Shown here in pieces: positions 1-8,277 of a DNA stretch of 64,000 bases. Source of the stretch: RGIG4079 sp045637505 (lineage in GTDB: Bacteria > Bacteroidota > Bacteroidia > Bacteroidales > Muribaculaceae); contig JAZTZO010000003.1 in NCBI GenBank assembly GCA_045637505.1, positions 14,924-78,923 on the forward strand, written 5' to 3'. The notes below the pieces were generated by a model, which worked only from the letters and a program-made list of their open reading frames with translations, was not told the origin of the DNA and did not search any database. Made by a program: the position numbers and the translations under genes. Every line of letters begins with the position of its first letter. Within the stretch, counting starts at the first letter, position 1.

Positions 1-110
1 ATAAATGCAACTTTTTGTCCTTTTAGTTGAGCAAACTTTCCATATAGGGCAAAAAAATAGTCATTAACACCCAATGTGGTTAATGACTATTGAGTAATAG
101 TTGGCTGTTT

Positions 111-467
111 CTATTTTCGGCTATTATAATGGTTAATGATGTCGTCGATTGAAATTTGCAATCGATCCATTTCTTTAAATACTTCATTGAGTGTTGTTTC
201 ATAGAATTCTTCGCGACGCGCAGCATTGACATGGCTTTGCGCATTGGGTGACAAGAAGAATCCCAGTCCACGCTTGGCATAGATGATTTCCTCGGCTTGG
301 AGATATTCATATGCTTTGAGTACGGTGTGAGTGTTGACCGATAGTTCAAGAGCAAGCTCTCGCACCGAGGGGACCTTGGATTCTTCAATCCACTCTTGCG
401 CAAGAATTTTATTGAAACAGTAATCAATAATTTGCTGGTATATGGGCTTGTTATTTTTGAAATCCAT
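111..467 (-). CDS. GntR family (YtrA subfamily) transcriptional regulator
   Basis: This is a 118-residue DNA-binding regulator. Residues 1-75 form the GntR winged helix: the opening NKPIYQQIIDYC, the helix-turn-helix around VPSVRELALELSVNTHTVLKAY and the wing KRGLGFFL. The short C-terminal tail of about 40 residues, without a ligand domain, is typical of the YtrA subfamily, which normally represses its own ABC-transporter operon. It is the last gene of a minus-strand operon after an ABC ATPase and two related permeases, with 13 bp separating it from the nearer permease. Its start codon lies inside an inverted repeat (CCATAAA/TTTATGG, 464-503). The effector is unknown. A second GntR/ABC set lies at 27.5-29.7 kb. 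Confidence 0.9.
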   Translation of the reverse strand: MDFKNNKPIYQQIIDYCFNKILAQEWIEESKVPSVRELALELSVNTHTVLKAYEYLQAEEIIYAKRGLGFFLSPNAQSHVNAARREEFYETTLNEVFKEMDRLQISIDDIINHYNSRK

Positions 468-480
468 AAACGATGAGGTT

Positions 481-1200
481 TTAAAATTGATGATGCTTTA
501 TGGAATCAATAGTTAGATATGTATTTATTGAAAATAGGAAGAGGTTAACTGATATTAAGAAGTATAAATCTAAGCCATTATAAATGAGATTTAGAAAGAA
601 TGAAATTGGTACAAATACACTTATATAGCAAACAAATATTGCAATATATTTCAAAGTTTTATATCTCTTTGTTCGGAATTCAAGCATAAAGGGTATTGAT
701 ATAAACAAAAGGATAACTGTAAAAATATGAATATATTGAACAAAATTTACAGGTGTATCATATGACGGATTATTATAATAAATTTGAGTAAAAATATTAC
801 TTGCATCAGTAAAAATATCCGCTGATACAATTCCGAATATGGAGGGGATTAAAATTGTTGCAGGGATGATTAAATATGTATATATGAAATAGAATGAAAT
901 TTTTTCATTATTCGAAACTGGCAATGTTGTTGCAATTCTGCGAAAATTACGAATATTGAAAATTGAAGGCGCCCACAATATCATTGTTAAGATAATGTAA
1001 CGCCAAAAGCTTGAGAGGTCAACATTTGGAACGACTAATTGTTGAATGACATAGATGATTGGATACAAAAATGAAATGCTTGCATAGGCTATCATTTGAT
1101 ACTTTGTAATAGGTAAGTAAAAATCAAATAGCATCTTTACTCGTTTCCATGAAAAACGATTGATTGCATTAGCTTCGGTTGTATTAATAGCATTTGTCAT
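481..1200 (-). CDS. ABC-2-like membrane protein (permease), copy 1
   Basis: A 239-residue polytopic protein with about six hydrophobic segments and no recognised catalytic motif. It is probably the membrane half of the ABC exporter encoded upstream. It is a tandem paralogue of the next gene: both begin with MTNAINTT and share FSWKRVKML and PITKYQ near the N-terminus, the central motif NEKISFYFIYT (NEKITFYFIYT in the other copy), and the ending YLTIDSIKHHQF (YLVIDSIKHRQF in the other). The duplication includes some downstream DNA. Assignment as a permease rests on topology and operon context, not on a named family. The two subunits could form a heterodimeric channel, which is inference. Confidence 0.75.
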   Translation of the reverse strand: MTNAINTTEANAINRFSWKRVKMLFDFYLPITKYQMIAYASISFLYPIIYVIQQLVVPNVDLSSFWRYIILTMILWAPSIFNIRNFRRIATTLPVSNNEKISFYFIYTYLIIPATILIPSIFGIVSADIFTDASNIFTQIYYNNPSYDTPVNFVQYIHIFTVILLFISIPFMLEFRTKRYKTLKYIAIFVCYISVFVPISFFLNLIYNGLDLYFLISVNLFLFSINTYLTIDSIKHHQF

Positions 1201-1248
1201 GAGTCAAATAGGTTAGTTGGTTTTAATTATCCATAAACGATGAGGTTT

Positions 1249-1980
1249 TTAAAATTGACGATGCTTTATGGAATCAATAACTAAATATACAACAATAGAG
1301 CATGCAATAATGGTTGTTGTTATCAAAATGTAATATGATGGAATGTGCATTGATGGGTCAAATTTAAAGCCTCCTATAAATAGCCCCAAGAAATAGCATA
1401 TTGAAAATATTGTAATAATAAGCACTACATCTAAAGTCAGCGCTTTTGCAATTTTGTGTTTTTTGAATTTAAATGACGCCAAAAGAGAGGTGGAGAGTAT
1501 AAGGAATATAAATAGATGACCACATATAGTTTCTAAAGTAATAGGTGCGTAATTGATGTTTGCAACTTGAATGGCAAGATTACGAGTGCTGGGAAACATA
1601 TACATCACGGCAATGCCTAATGCAATAGAGGTTACAAGAGTTGCTTGTAGGATAAAAAAGGTGTAAATGAAATAGAATGTAATCTTTTCATTTCCCGAAA
1701 CGGGTAATGTGGTTCCTATTTTGTGGTAGTTGTGATAACTGAATATAAAAGGCGCTCCAATAATCATTCCATAAAATGCTGCAAACCATAAATTATATGA
1801 AAGGTTTGTTGTGATCAAAGCATAAATAATGGTTACTATTGGGCATAAAAACGAAATAATTGAATATGCTAAAATTTGATATTTCGTAATTGGGGAATAA
1901 AAATCAGCAAGCATCTTTACTCGTTTCCATGAAAAACTATTGATGGTATTAGCTTTAGTTGTATTAATCGCGTTTGTCAT
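1249..1980 (-). CDS. ABC-2-like membrane protein (permease), copy 2
   Basis: A 243-residue hydrophobic protein, paralogue of the neighbour at 481-1200. The N-terminal 35 residues and the C-terminus are the best conserved parts; the internal membrane segments have diverged strongly, so the duplication is not recent. It starts 20 bp after the ABC ATPase stop codon, consistent with cotranscription. The DNA just downstream (1231-1271) is nearly identical to the DNA downstream of copy 1, including the start-codon region of the gntR gene. It probably forms the transmembrane channel with its paralogue; the substrate is not evident. Confidence 0.75.
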   Translation of the reverse strand: MTNAINTTKANTINSFSWKRVKMLADFYSPITKYQILAYSIISFLCPIVTIIYALITTNLSYNLWFAAFYGMIIGAPFIFSYHNYHKIGTTLPVSGNEKITFYFIYTFFILQATLVTSIALGIAVMYMFPSTRNLAIQVANINYAPITLETICGHLFIFLILSTSLLASFKFKKHKIAKALTLDVVLIITIFSICYFLGLFIGGFKFDPSMHIPSYYILITTTIIACSIVVYLVIDSIKHRQF

Positions 1981-2000
1981 AAGTCAAATAGATCCGTTGA

Positions 2001-2852
2001 TTATTTTAAAGCATCAATTATGTTTTGAGCAGTATCGCTCATTAATGCACTATAAAGGAGTGCGAAGTTTGTTTCGGTTTCAATTCCATCAACATTCTTT
2101 TCAATCCAGTGATATCCGTTAATGTCGCGTTCAGTATAAAGAGCATCGGGGCTGGGGGCATTGCCTACCATAAATGAAATTTTAGAGATAATCTCTTCAT
2201 TACTCATTGACAATAAAAGTTCACCTCGATTAAGCATCATTACACTCTCAAATAAATTTTTTAAATCCCACACGGTGTGAGTTGAAATGATGACAGTTTG
2301 ATCGTCGCGAATGCTACTTACCATTATTTTGAGAAGCTCTTTCTTTGCATTTATGTCAAGACCATTAGTTGGCTCATCAAGTAGAATGATGTCGGTGCCA
2401 AGAGCCATTACATAAGCGAGATTGGCTTTCTTGCGAATTCCCAATGAAAGAGAAGAGAGTTCTTCGTCGCCTGTGAGGTGGAATGTTTCGAGATTTTGGC
2501 GGAATAATTCTTCGCTAAAAGTGGGGTAGAAAGGTGAATGGATTTTTGCAAAATCGTTGATGCTTTTTGCTGGGAAGGTAATATCTTCAGGCATAAAGAA
2601 AACTTTGCTCATGTCGCTTGGTTGGCGACGTGAAATGTCATTGCCATCGATTTTGCAAAAACCTTTTTGGGCAAATAATAATCCTGCGATTACGTGCAAT
2701 AGAGTGGTTTTTCCAGCACCATTTTCGCCAAGGAGTAAATGTATGCCAGTCCCTATTTGAGCGTTTTTGATATTAAGGTCAAAAACATTTTTATTGGCAT
2801 TCTTGCAACCCTTCTTTTGATAACAAAAAGAGAGATTTTCAATATTAATCAT
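2001..2852 (-). CDS. ABC transporter ATP-binding protein
   Basis: A 283-residue ATPase and the first gene of the exporter operon. Walker A is GENGAGKT (residues 42-49), the signature region reads LSSLSLGIRKKANL, Walker B is DIILLDEPTNGLD, and the H-loop is STHTVWD. This set of motifs is typical of ATPases that energise ABC-2 exporters regulated by YtrA-type GntR proteins. The C-terminal 70 residues after the nucleotide-binding domain form an extension seen in this subfamily. Only 61 bp separate it from the upstream TraB-like gene; two direct AGTTTAGTTG copies (2874-2883 and 2898-2907) occupy that gap and could be regulatory. Confidence 0.92.
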   Translation of the reverse strand: MINIENLSFCYQKKGCKNANKNVFDLNIKNAQIGTGIHLLLGENGAGKTTLLHVIAGLLFAQKGFCKIDGNDISRRQPSDMSKVFFMPEDITFPAKSINDFAKIHSPFYPTFSEELFRQNLETFHLTGDEELSSLSLGIRKKANLAYVMALGTDIILLDEPTNGLDINAKKELLKIMVSSIRDDQTVIISTHTVWDLKNLFESVMMLNRGELLLSMSNEEIISKISFMVGNAPSPDALYTERDINGYHWIEKNVDGIETETNFALLYSALMSDTAQNIIDALK

Positions 2853-2913
2853 AATAGTAAGAATAGAAAGTAAAGTTTAGTTGGTTAATCTCGTTATAGT
2901 TTAGTTGATGTTA

Positions 2914-3792
2914 TTATTTTACGGGAGTAATGGTGTAACCTGCTTGACGGAGGAGGTTAAGCACTCCATTTTCGCCAGGAAGGTGTCCTGCACCAACGCA
3001 CACAAATACTGATTTTTGAGGGAGGATGGTTTTGAGTTGGTTCACCCAGTTAATGTTGCGATTAGTGAGCATTTTAGCTTCATCTTCAGGCTCTAAACCT
3101 AAATCGGGGTCAATCATTAATTGGCGAAGTTTCTCAATGTCTTGTGTTATATATGCATTATAGAGGTCGAAGCTGAAACTTTTCATCATGTCTTCTTTAC
3201 GAATGGATTCAAGTAAATCTTCGGCTTGCTTTGAGATAGGATCACCAAAAAGGACATTTATTTGGAATTCTACAGTTTCAAATCCGTTCACCTCTTTGCC
3301 TGCTTGAGCGCCTATTGCTTTCACATGCGTGTCGAGTTGTTGCATAGGATTGAAATTAGGAATAATTTGCATGTTTATCAAAATTGCAAGTTGTTGGCTC
3401 ACTAATGCAGGAATCATAGGTTCGAGCATGTTTAATGCTGCTTGACCACCTGAATATTTTTTCAAAACATTGTCAATAGAGTCGAATTGCTCTTTGGTGA
3501 ATACTTTTGAAAGAGTGCTGTCGGTGGGAGCCATTGCAGCCATCATCATCTTTTGTTGTGTTTGAGGAGAGTTCATCTCGCTTTGATCAATCTCGCCATA
3601 AACAGCATCAACGCTATTTATTGCCGAATTGAAACTTTCAAGTGAGTCAAGAATTGAGATAGGAGCGAGGTGGTGAGTTCCCATTACATATGAATCTCCT
3701 TTACATCCGTTTCCACTCACTTTGTAAAGAATTTGTGAATTGCTACTAATTGCAGCAAAAAGCACAACCATTGATAAAATTAATTTTTTCAT
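2914..3792 (-). CDS. TraB/GumN family protein, secreted
   Basis: A 292-residue protein with an N-terminal signal peptide (MKKLILSMVVLFAAISSNSQ). It carries the family hallmarks: VMGTHHLAP near residue 40, VDAVYGEID about 20 residues later, and the C-terminal GAGHLPGENGVLNLLRQAGY block. The TraB/GumN/PrgY fold is related to EreA/ChaN and to TIKI proteases, so a metal-dependent hydrolase or protease role outside the cytoplasm is possible. The histidines of the two G-x-x-H motifs are present. The substrate is unknown. A promoter-like pair lies about 100 bp upstream. Confidence 0.88.
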   Translation of the reverse strand: MKKLILSMVVLFAAISSNSQILYKVSGNGCKGDSYVMGTHHLAPISILDSLESFNSAINSVDAVYGEIDQSEMNSPQTQQKMMMAAMAPTDSTLSKVFTKEQFDSIDNVLKKYSGGQAALNMLEPMIPALVSQQLAILINMQIIPNFNPMQQLDTHVKAIGAQAGKEVNGFETVEFQINVLFGDPISKQAEDLLESIRKEDMMKSFSFDLYNAYITQDIEKLRQLMIDPDLGLEPEDEAKMLTNRNINWVNQLKTILPQKSVFVCVGAGHLPGENGVLNLLRQAGYTITPVK

Positions 3793-3887
3793 TGTTGGTT
3801 AAATTTAAAAATATTAATATGTAAATTATAAATTGTAAAGAGCAATTTCTTTATCTTGTTTTAGTGTTGTAGTCATCTACAACACTG

Positions 3888-3919
3888 CAAAGGTGCATGA
3901 AATTTTAATAACTTCCAAA
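3888..3919 (-). promoter_or_regulatory. Bacteroidota-type promoter of the TraB/GumN gene
   Basis: On the minus strand TTTG (3916-3919) is followed after 20 bp by CACCTTTG (3888-3895), one mismatch from the TAnnTTTG -7 consensus. It faces the gene starting at 3792 and leaves a leader of about 90 nt. Confidence 0.6.
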
Positions 3920-4028
3920 TTTTTCAGCAAAAAAAGCACAAAAAGATAATTTTTTTGTGCGAGATGAGAAATGTGAGTTTTAAGGTGGAAATATGTAGGT
4001 GGGGGGTAGGTTGGTGATAATTAGTGGG

Positions 4029-4301
4029 TTAAGGGTTGAAAATGTCGGGATTGAAAAATGAAATCACATCGCGAGCGTTGTCGAGAGCAATGCGTGCGGG
4101 GCTTTGAGGATTAATGGCCACGGTATGCTCATAGTCGGTAATGGCTTGCGAACGGTTGCCAAGACGCCAATGAAGTTTGCCTCGTTGAAAATATAATAGG
4201 TCGTTGTTGGCATCGGCTTCAATCGCATTATTTAGCGATATTATGGCCTCTTCAAGCCTATTTTGGTTAATTAACTCTTCAATTTTTTGAAAAACGCTCA
4301 T
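4029..4301 (-). CDS. Small TPR-repeat protein
   Basis: A 90-residue cytoplasmic protein with two tetratricopeptide-like repeats: RLEEAIISLNNAIEADANNDLLYFQRGKLHW has its A/G/Y positions, and the following LGNRSQAITDYEHTVAINPQSP matches a second unit. Such small proteins act as protein-binding scaffolds; no partner can be deduced. It is divergent from the phosphatase gene on the plus strand, with only 42 bp between the two starts, so their promoters must overlap. Confidence 0.75.
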   Translation of the reverse strand: MSVFQKIEELINQNRLEEAIISLNNAIEADANNDLLYFQRGKLHWRLGNRSQAITDYEHTVAINPQSPARIALDNARDVISFFNPDIFNP

Positions 4302-4343
4302 ATTTTAGTACTTTTGACTTCAAATATAAAACAAATTATTGAT

Positions 4344-5612
4344 ATGCGAAGTCTTTTCAGTATTTCTTTATCGTTATTAATTGCAATAACCTCGTTTGCA
4401 GCCGATCCTACGGCTACAAAATTCTCGGCATCGGATTGTCAGGGAAGTTTAAAACCATATACAGCACCTACAAAGGAATATGCCTATCCCGACACGCTTG
4501 CACCTGTGTTTATCAACCATGTAGGGCGACATGGAAGCCGTTTCCCAGCATCGGCAACTCATTGCAAACAGTTGCTTGAGGCATTGGAGTCGGCCAAAAC
4601 ACAAGGAACAATAACAGCTCGAGGCAAAGAACTATTGGCGTTGGTTCAATCGGTTATGGAGGTGGTCAATGGTCAGTGGGGCGCGCTTGATGACCTTGGA
4701 GTGTCCGAGCAACGAGGCATTGCAGCACGCATGTATAGCCGTTATCCCTCTCTATTTAAAGAAAAACGAGTAGAGGCAATTTCTTCATACTCTCCACGCT
4801 GCGTGATGAGTATGTTCTCGTTTACACACCAACTCACTCGCATGAACAATACTATTGAATTGTCAACTGCATCGGGTCGTGGTAAGTCATTATTGATGCG
4901 TCCATTTGATGTGGAGATGTCATATAAAGATTTTATTGAATTGGGTACATGGAAAGAGCCATATCAACAACATGTGGACCGTGTGGTGCCCACATCGGCA
5001 CTTGAGCGTGTGCTTGGTAAAGATTATAACTATGGCGAAACCAATCCCAAGGACTTGGCAATCGTGGAATATTATGTTATAGCAGGCATGAGTGCTATGG
5101 AGATGGAGTGTGATGCTTCGCGTTATTTCACCAATGAGGAGTATAATGCATTGTGGTCGTGCTTCAACTTGCGTCAATATTTGCAACGCACATCTTCTAC
5201 ATTGTCGTCGGTTCCTGCCGATATAGCATCTCCATTGCTTTGTGATATAATAGAATCGACCGACTCGGTTGTGGCGCGTAAAGGAAACTCTATCGTAGGA
5301 GCAAAATTGCGTTTTGGCCATGCCGAAACTCTTATGCCTCTTCTTTCTTTGATGCGATTGAAAGGGTGCTATTATAAAACCAACTATTTTGACACAGTTG
5401 CCAAGAATTGGCAAGACTTTAATGTTGTGCCTATGTCGGCCAATATTCAATTTATATTGTTTAAAACAAAAGGTGGAAACTTCTACCTACGCATCGATCG
5501 CAACGAAGAACCTATAGCATTTATCCCCAATAGCACCGAAATATATGTGCCATGGGAAAAAGCTCGTCAATACTTAAGCAACTGCGTACCGTTGTATTAT
5601 CAAACTTGGTAA
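4344..5612 (+). CDS. MINPP-type histidine phosphatase (phytase-like), secreted
   Basis: A clade-2 histidine phosphatase of 422 residues. The RHG motif (RHGSRFP, R62-H63-G64) holds the nucleophilic histidine. The proton-donor motif is HAE (residues 326-328), the tripeptide that distinguishes multiple inositol polyphosphate phosphatases (MINPP) from the HD-type acid phosphatases and appA-type phytases. It probably removes phosphate from phytate or other inositol phosphates in the periplasm, at the surface, or after export; gut Bacteroides are known to carry such enzymes. I chose the ATG at 4344 because MRSLFSISLSLLIAITSFAA is a clean signal peptide; an in-frame start at 4287 would add 19 residues and overlap the divergent TPR gene. 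A terminator follows. Confidence 0.88.
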   Translation: MRSLFSISLSLLIAITSFAADPTATKFSASDCQGSLKPYTAPTKEYAYPDTLAPVFINHVGRHGSRFPASATHCKQLLEALESAKTQGTITARGKELLALVQSVMEVVNGQWGALDDLGVSEQRGIAARMYSRYPSLFKEKRVEAISSYSPRCVMSMFSFTHQLTRMNNTIELSTASGRGKSLLMRPFDVEMSYKDFIELGTWKEPYQQHVDRVVPTSALERVLGKDYNYGETNPKDLAIVEYYVIAGMSAMEMECDASRYFTNEEYNALWSCFNLRQYLQRTSSTLSSVPADIASPLLCDIIESTDSVVARKGNSIVGAKLRFGHAETLMPLLSLMRLKGCYYKTNYFDTVAKNWQDFNVVPMSANIQFILFKTKGGNFYLRIDRNEEPIAFIPNSTEIYVPWEKARQYLSNCVPLYYQTW

Positions 5613-5634
5613 CAAGTATAGCCAAATAACAGCA

Positions 5635-5685
5635 GAGGCTGCGCCGAAATGATTTTATTCATTGGCACAGCCTCGTTTGTTTTTA
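5635..5685 (+). terminator. Intrinsic terminator of the histidine phosphatase gene
   Basis: GAGGCTG (5635-5641) pairs with CAGCCTC (5668-5674). The inner part pairs further (AATGA/TCATT), and the run GTTTGTTTTT follows. Confidence 0.75.
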
Positions 5686-5715
5686 TTGAGAAGTGTTTGG
5701 GCTAATCCCTGTTAT

Positions 5716-6543
5716 CTATTTTTTTCTTACAGCAATCCAGTTTGTTTGGTGATTGTTTTGACGAATTGTATCAATCTTATGGTCGGTATTGATGTCGTAG
5801 GTGTAATGTGAATCGCGATACCAACCATCGCTCCATCCTCCCATGTCTAAATATAGAGCATGTTTTATTTTAATTGATTTATCCAATCCACGGACAGGAT
5901 TATTTAATGCCATTTTCATTGCATCGTGATATTGCAAATTGCGCACTTCAACAATTGCTAAATCACCTGAAGTGAGCTCACATAAGAAGCGATAAGGTTG
6001 TATGCCACCTTTGCCATCTGAATAAGCCGCTTTTGGTTGAATCTTTCCATTATAGATGGCGAGATTTTGTTGGAAATAATATCCATTGGTGCGTTGAGCA
6101 TCTATAAAATGAATGTTGTTTTTCCCCTTGAAGAAATAGTGCTTGCTGCCATTGATGTAGGCAAATCCTCCGGTCATTGAAATTGGGCATTTATAGCCTT
6201 TTTTATATACACCTTTTGTTACATAATCGTTTGCTACAAGGATGGGGTCAAATTTATCGTATTTTTGATAATCCTTGTTTGTAAATGCTGCCGCTACACA
6301 AAGAATGATATTTGATTCGGTAGGCATTGCTGAATCAATAAATTCTACTCGGCATTCCTTAGGGAAAATAAAGGTGCGAATAGTATCGGAAGTTGTTGTA
6401 TCTAATGTTAGATACTTTTCGATAACTGGTTCTGGTTTATCTGTTGTTTGAGAACTGTCGGTTTCTGTTTTATTTCCACCACATGCAGTTAATGCAACAA
6501 CAAACAACATTAGCATTGGAATAAAAAATGATTTAATCTTCAT
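5716..6543 (-). CDS. Hypothetical lipoprotein, possibly NAGPA-like
   Basis: A 275-residue lipoprotein: the signal sequence ends in VVALTAC-GG (lipobox cysteine at about residue 21), followed by a Ser/Thr/Glu-rich linker. The C-terminal half (LAIYNGKIQPKAAYSDGKGG..., then HALYLDMGGWSDGWYRD) is reminiscent of phosphodiester glycosidase (NAGPA) domains, where a near C-terminal LDGGGSS-like motif follows an N-G-x-L segment. Here the motif is changed to LDMGGWSDG, so the relationship is tentative. It is convergent with the phosphatase gene and separated from it by a terminator. Its function is unknown. Confidence 0.7.
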   Translation of the reverse strand: MKIKSFFIPMLMLFVVALTACGGNKTETDSSQTTDKPEPVIEKYLTLDTTTSDTIRTFIFPKECRVEFIDSAMPTESNIILCVAAAFTNKDYQKYDKFDPILVANDYVTKGVYKKGYKCPISMTGGFAYINGSKHYFFKGKNNIHFIDAQRTNGYYFQQNLAIYNGKIQPKAAYSDGKGGIQPYRFLCELTSGDLAIVEVRNLQYHDAMKMALNNPVRGLDKSIKIKHALYLDMGGWSDGWYRDSHYTYDINTDHKIDTIRQNNHQTNWIAVRKK

Positions 6544-6607
6544 AATCTATAATCTATAAGTTTTAAAAAGTTAGTTGATGATATTTTTAGTTTGTTTTTG
6601 GGGTGGA

Positions 6608-6634
6608 GGGTGTGTCGGTGTTTTTGACACGCCC
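6608..6634. terminator. Hairpin between two minus-strand genes
   Basis: GGGTGTGTC (6608-6616) pairs with GACACGCCC (6626-6634), with one G-T pair. It lies just after the 6647 gene but lacks a strong T-run on the minus strand, so it could be an attenuated terminator or a processing hairpin. Confidence 0.45.
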
Positions 6635-6646
6635 TCTCTCTCGGTC

Positions 6647-7354
6647 TTATTTGTTAAAATACAAATATTGGACAAAATCGAATGGTAAAATCACATTTTT
6701 AAGATTATAGGCATCTCGGAATAGAGGTGCCATATCTTCTACCTTAAATTTTGCCTTCCCACATCCGATGCGTGTGACATAAAATGTCAACTCGGGATGC
6801 TTTTTTGCGAACTCGATAAATCGGTCCACAAATGGTTTGATTTCTTCGGCTGGGCCATGCATTGTGGGGATTCCGTATGACTGGCCTTGGAGTCCCTCGC
6901 CTTGTCCCATAATTGCGCCAAATTTGCGCTTTGCTGTTAGGGCAGCACCTCCGGTGTGAATGCCGTTTAGGTCGCTACCAAAAACGAAAATTTCGTTTCC
7001 TCCGAGTTTTGTAATTTTCTCGGGTGTGTACTGTCTTCCCATATGACTTACTGTTTTTGCGTAATTTCTTCTAAAAATGTGAAAAGTTTTGTTGATTAAT
7101 GAATTAGGAATTCGAAACCATCGGTTGTAGTCTGATGCGTAAAATCCACTGCAACAACCCCAGCGATAAATTCGAAGTGGTGCGTAAACTCTGATTATTT
7201 CATCTATCACTTCCTTATATATTCCTGTTTTGCGATACGCCCATAACGCATATGCCATTACTAAATAAGAATACATTGTTTTAATTGGTTCGATGAAATT
7301 TTCTTTAAAATTAAGATACTCTTTAATTCGAAGTTTAATTGAATTTTTTATCAT
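6647..7354 (-). CDS. A1S_2505-like phage-associated protein with N-terminal extension
   Basis: A 235-residue protein. Its C-terminal domain (about residues 100-232) carries the pattern EIFVFGSDLNGIHTGGAALTA, then GEGLQGQSYGIPTM, and TFYVTRIGCGKA. This pattern (FGSNxxGxHGGGAA with a later TxIGCG) is that of the Acinetobacter A1S_2505 family found in phages and accessory regions; its overall layout recalls nucleotide-binding macro-like folds, but function is not established. The first 100 residues are rich in Trp, Tyr and Arg and match nothing I recognise. Upstream DNA holds a 29-bp element (7480-7508) also found before the DUF6717-like gene. It is probably accessory or horizontally acquired. 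Confidence 0.65.
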   Translation of the reverse strand: MIKNSIKLRIKEYLNFKENFIEPIKTMYSYLVMAYALWAYRKTGIYKEVIDEIIRVYAPLRIYRWGCCSGFYASDYNRWFRIPNSLINKTFHIFRRNYAKTVSHMGRQYTPEKITKLGGNEIFVFGSDLNGIHTGGAALTAKRKFGAIMGQGEGLQGQSYGIPTMHGPAEEIKPFVDRFIEFAKKHPELTFYVTRIGCGKAKFKVEDMAPLFRDAYNLKNVILPFDFVQYLYFNK

Positions 7355-7479
7355 AATTTTGTCTGTTTTTGTTTTTTCTTTTCAATGTGCGATGGTGTTG
7401 TTGGTGAGGAACCGAAGAGTATCGGAATTCGGTCCTGCTTAGTGTCCTTTGAAAGGACTTAATTGATCAATTCATGATA

Positions 7480-7508
7480 TAATACCGAATTTGAGCAAAA
7501 GGTAAATG
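7480..7508 (-). repeat. 29-bp intergenic element, copy 1
   Basis: It begins TAATACCGA and ends GAGCAAAAGGTAAATG, with four variable bases between. The second copy at 9621-9649 differs only at four positions. Both copies lie upstream of minus-strand genes of the same accessory cluster, which suggests a shared regulatory site or a mobile-element remnant. Confidence 0.6.
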
Positions 7509-7583
7509 GTGTAATCTTTAATTTTTGCCTATTCGGTGGATTGTGTGTCAGAGAGGGGAGCTTTTGGCTCATAGAAAGCCGAA

Positions 7584-8120
7584 TTAAATTCGACCTTCTA
7601 CATATGCTTTAATTAATGATGCGTGACTCAATGGTTTTGATGCATCTTCAACATCTTCATTGGTGTCATAATCTAAAAGAATCACAGTCCTTTCTTGAGA
7701 GGCTTTACTAATTACACTCACTATTGTTGCGCATTTATTCTCCAACATCCATTTATATGTGGGAATATAAATCTGTTTGCGAGCTTCAATGTAGTCGAGA
7801 AGCTCTTTGCTGTTTAACCCTTTTTGGTGGCCAAGACACTTCCCATTTGATCTTGTAGATCTTTTTAGACTTTTCATTGTGTCATTGCGAAAACAATCAC
7901 AATCAACACCTTTTTTTGCGAAAACTTTCAACCCTTGCCAAACTCCTTCAACACTCTTTGCGGTGGCGTAATTTGTAAAAGGAATGGGAATTCCGCCGTG
8001 AGGATAAAATGGAGATAATTTTTGCATCGCCCCCTTCGATGTTACATCAAAAATTAAAGCACCAGGAAACTCTTTTAAAAGATTCTCTCTTTTACAGCTT
8101 TTGTGTTTTACTACAATCAT
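7584..8120 (-). CDS. DUF6939-like protein
   Basis: A 178-residue cytoplasmic protein. I recognise the motif order of a family common in Bacteroidota: the N-terminal IFDVTSKG, then SPFYPHGGIPIPF, SVEGVWQGLKVF, TMKSLKRSTRSNGKCLGHQKG, and a central IEARKQIYIPTYKWMLE. I believe this is DUF6939; the number is from memory. No catalytic function is assigned. The conserved polar residues (His in FYPHGG, the Gln of WQGLK, the Arg of ARKQIY) could line a nucleotide- or NAD-type site, which is speculation. It has its own consensus promoter and lies beside the A1S_2505-like gene. Confidence 0.7.
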   Translation of the reverse strand: MIVVKHKSCKRENLLKEFPGALIFDVTSKGAMQKLSPFYPHGGIPIPFTNYATAKSVEGVWQGLKVFAKKGVDCDCFRNDTMKSLKRSTRSNGKCLGHQKGLNSKELLDYIEARKQIYIPTYKWMLENKCATIVSVISKASQERTVILLDYDTNEDVEDASKPLSHASLIKAYVEGRI

Positions 8121-8160
8121 AAATCAAAATTTTAAATGTTCGCTTTGTGTTTTTGTAACG

Positions 8161-8192
8161 CAAAGATAATGCCAAATTTTTAAACCTGCAAA
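8161..8192 (-). promoter_or_regulatory. Consensus Bacteroidota promoter of the DUF6939-like gene
   Basis: The -33 TTTG (8189-8192) and -7 TATCTTTG (8161-8168) are separated by 20 bp, a perfect match, about 40 bp before the start codon at 8120. Confidence 0.8.
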
Positions 8193-8277
8193 TTTATGCG
8201 TAAAATTGACGCAAATATGTGTTTTTTATTGAAATTAGAGGGAAAGGAGTTAAAAAACAAGACAATCTTCATCTGTT

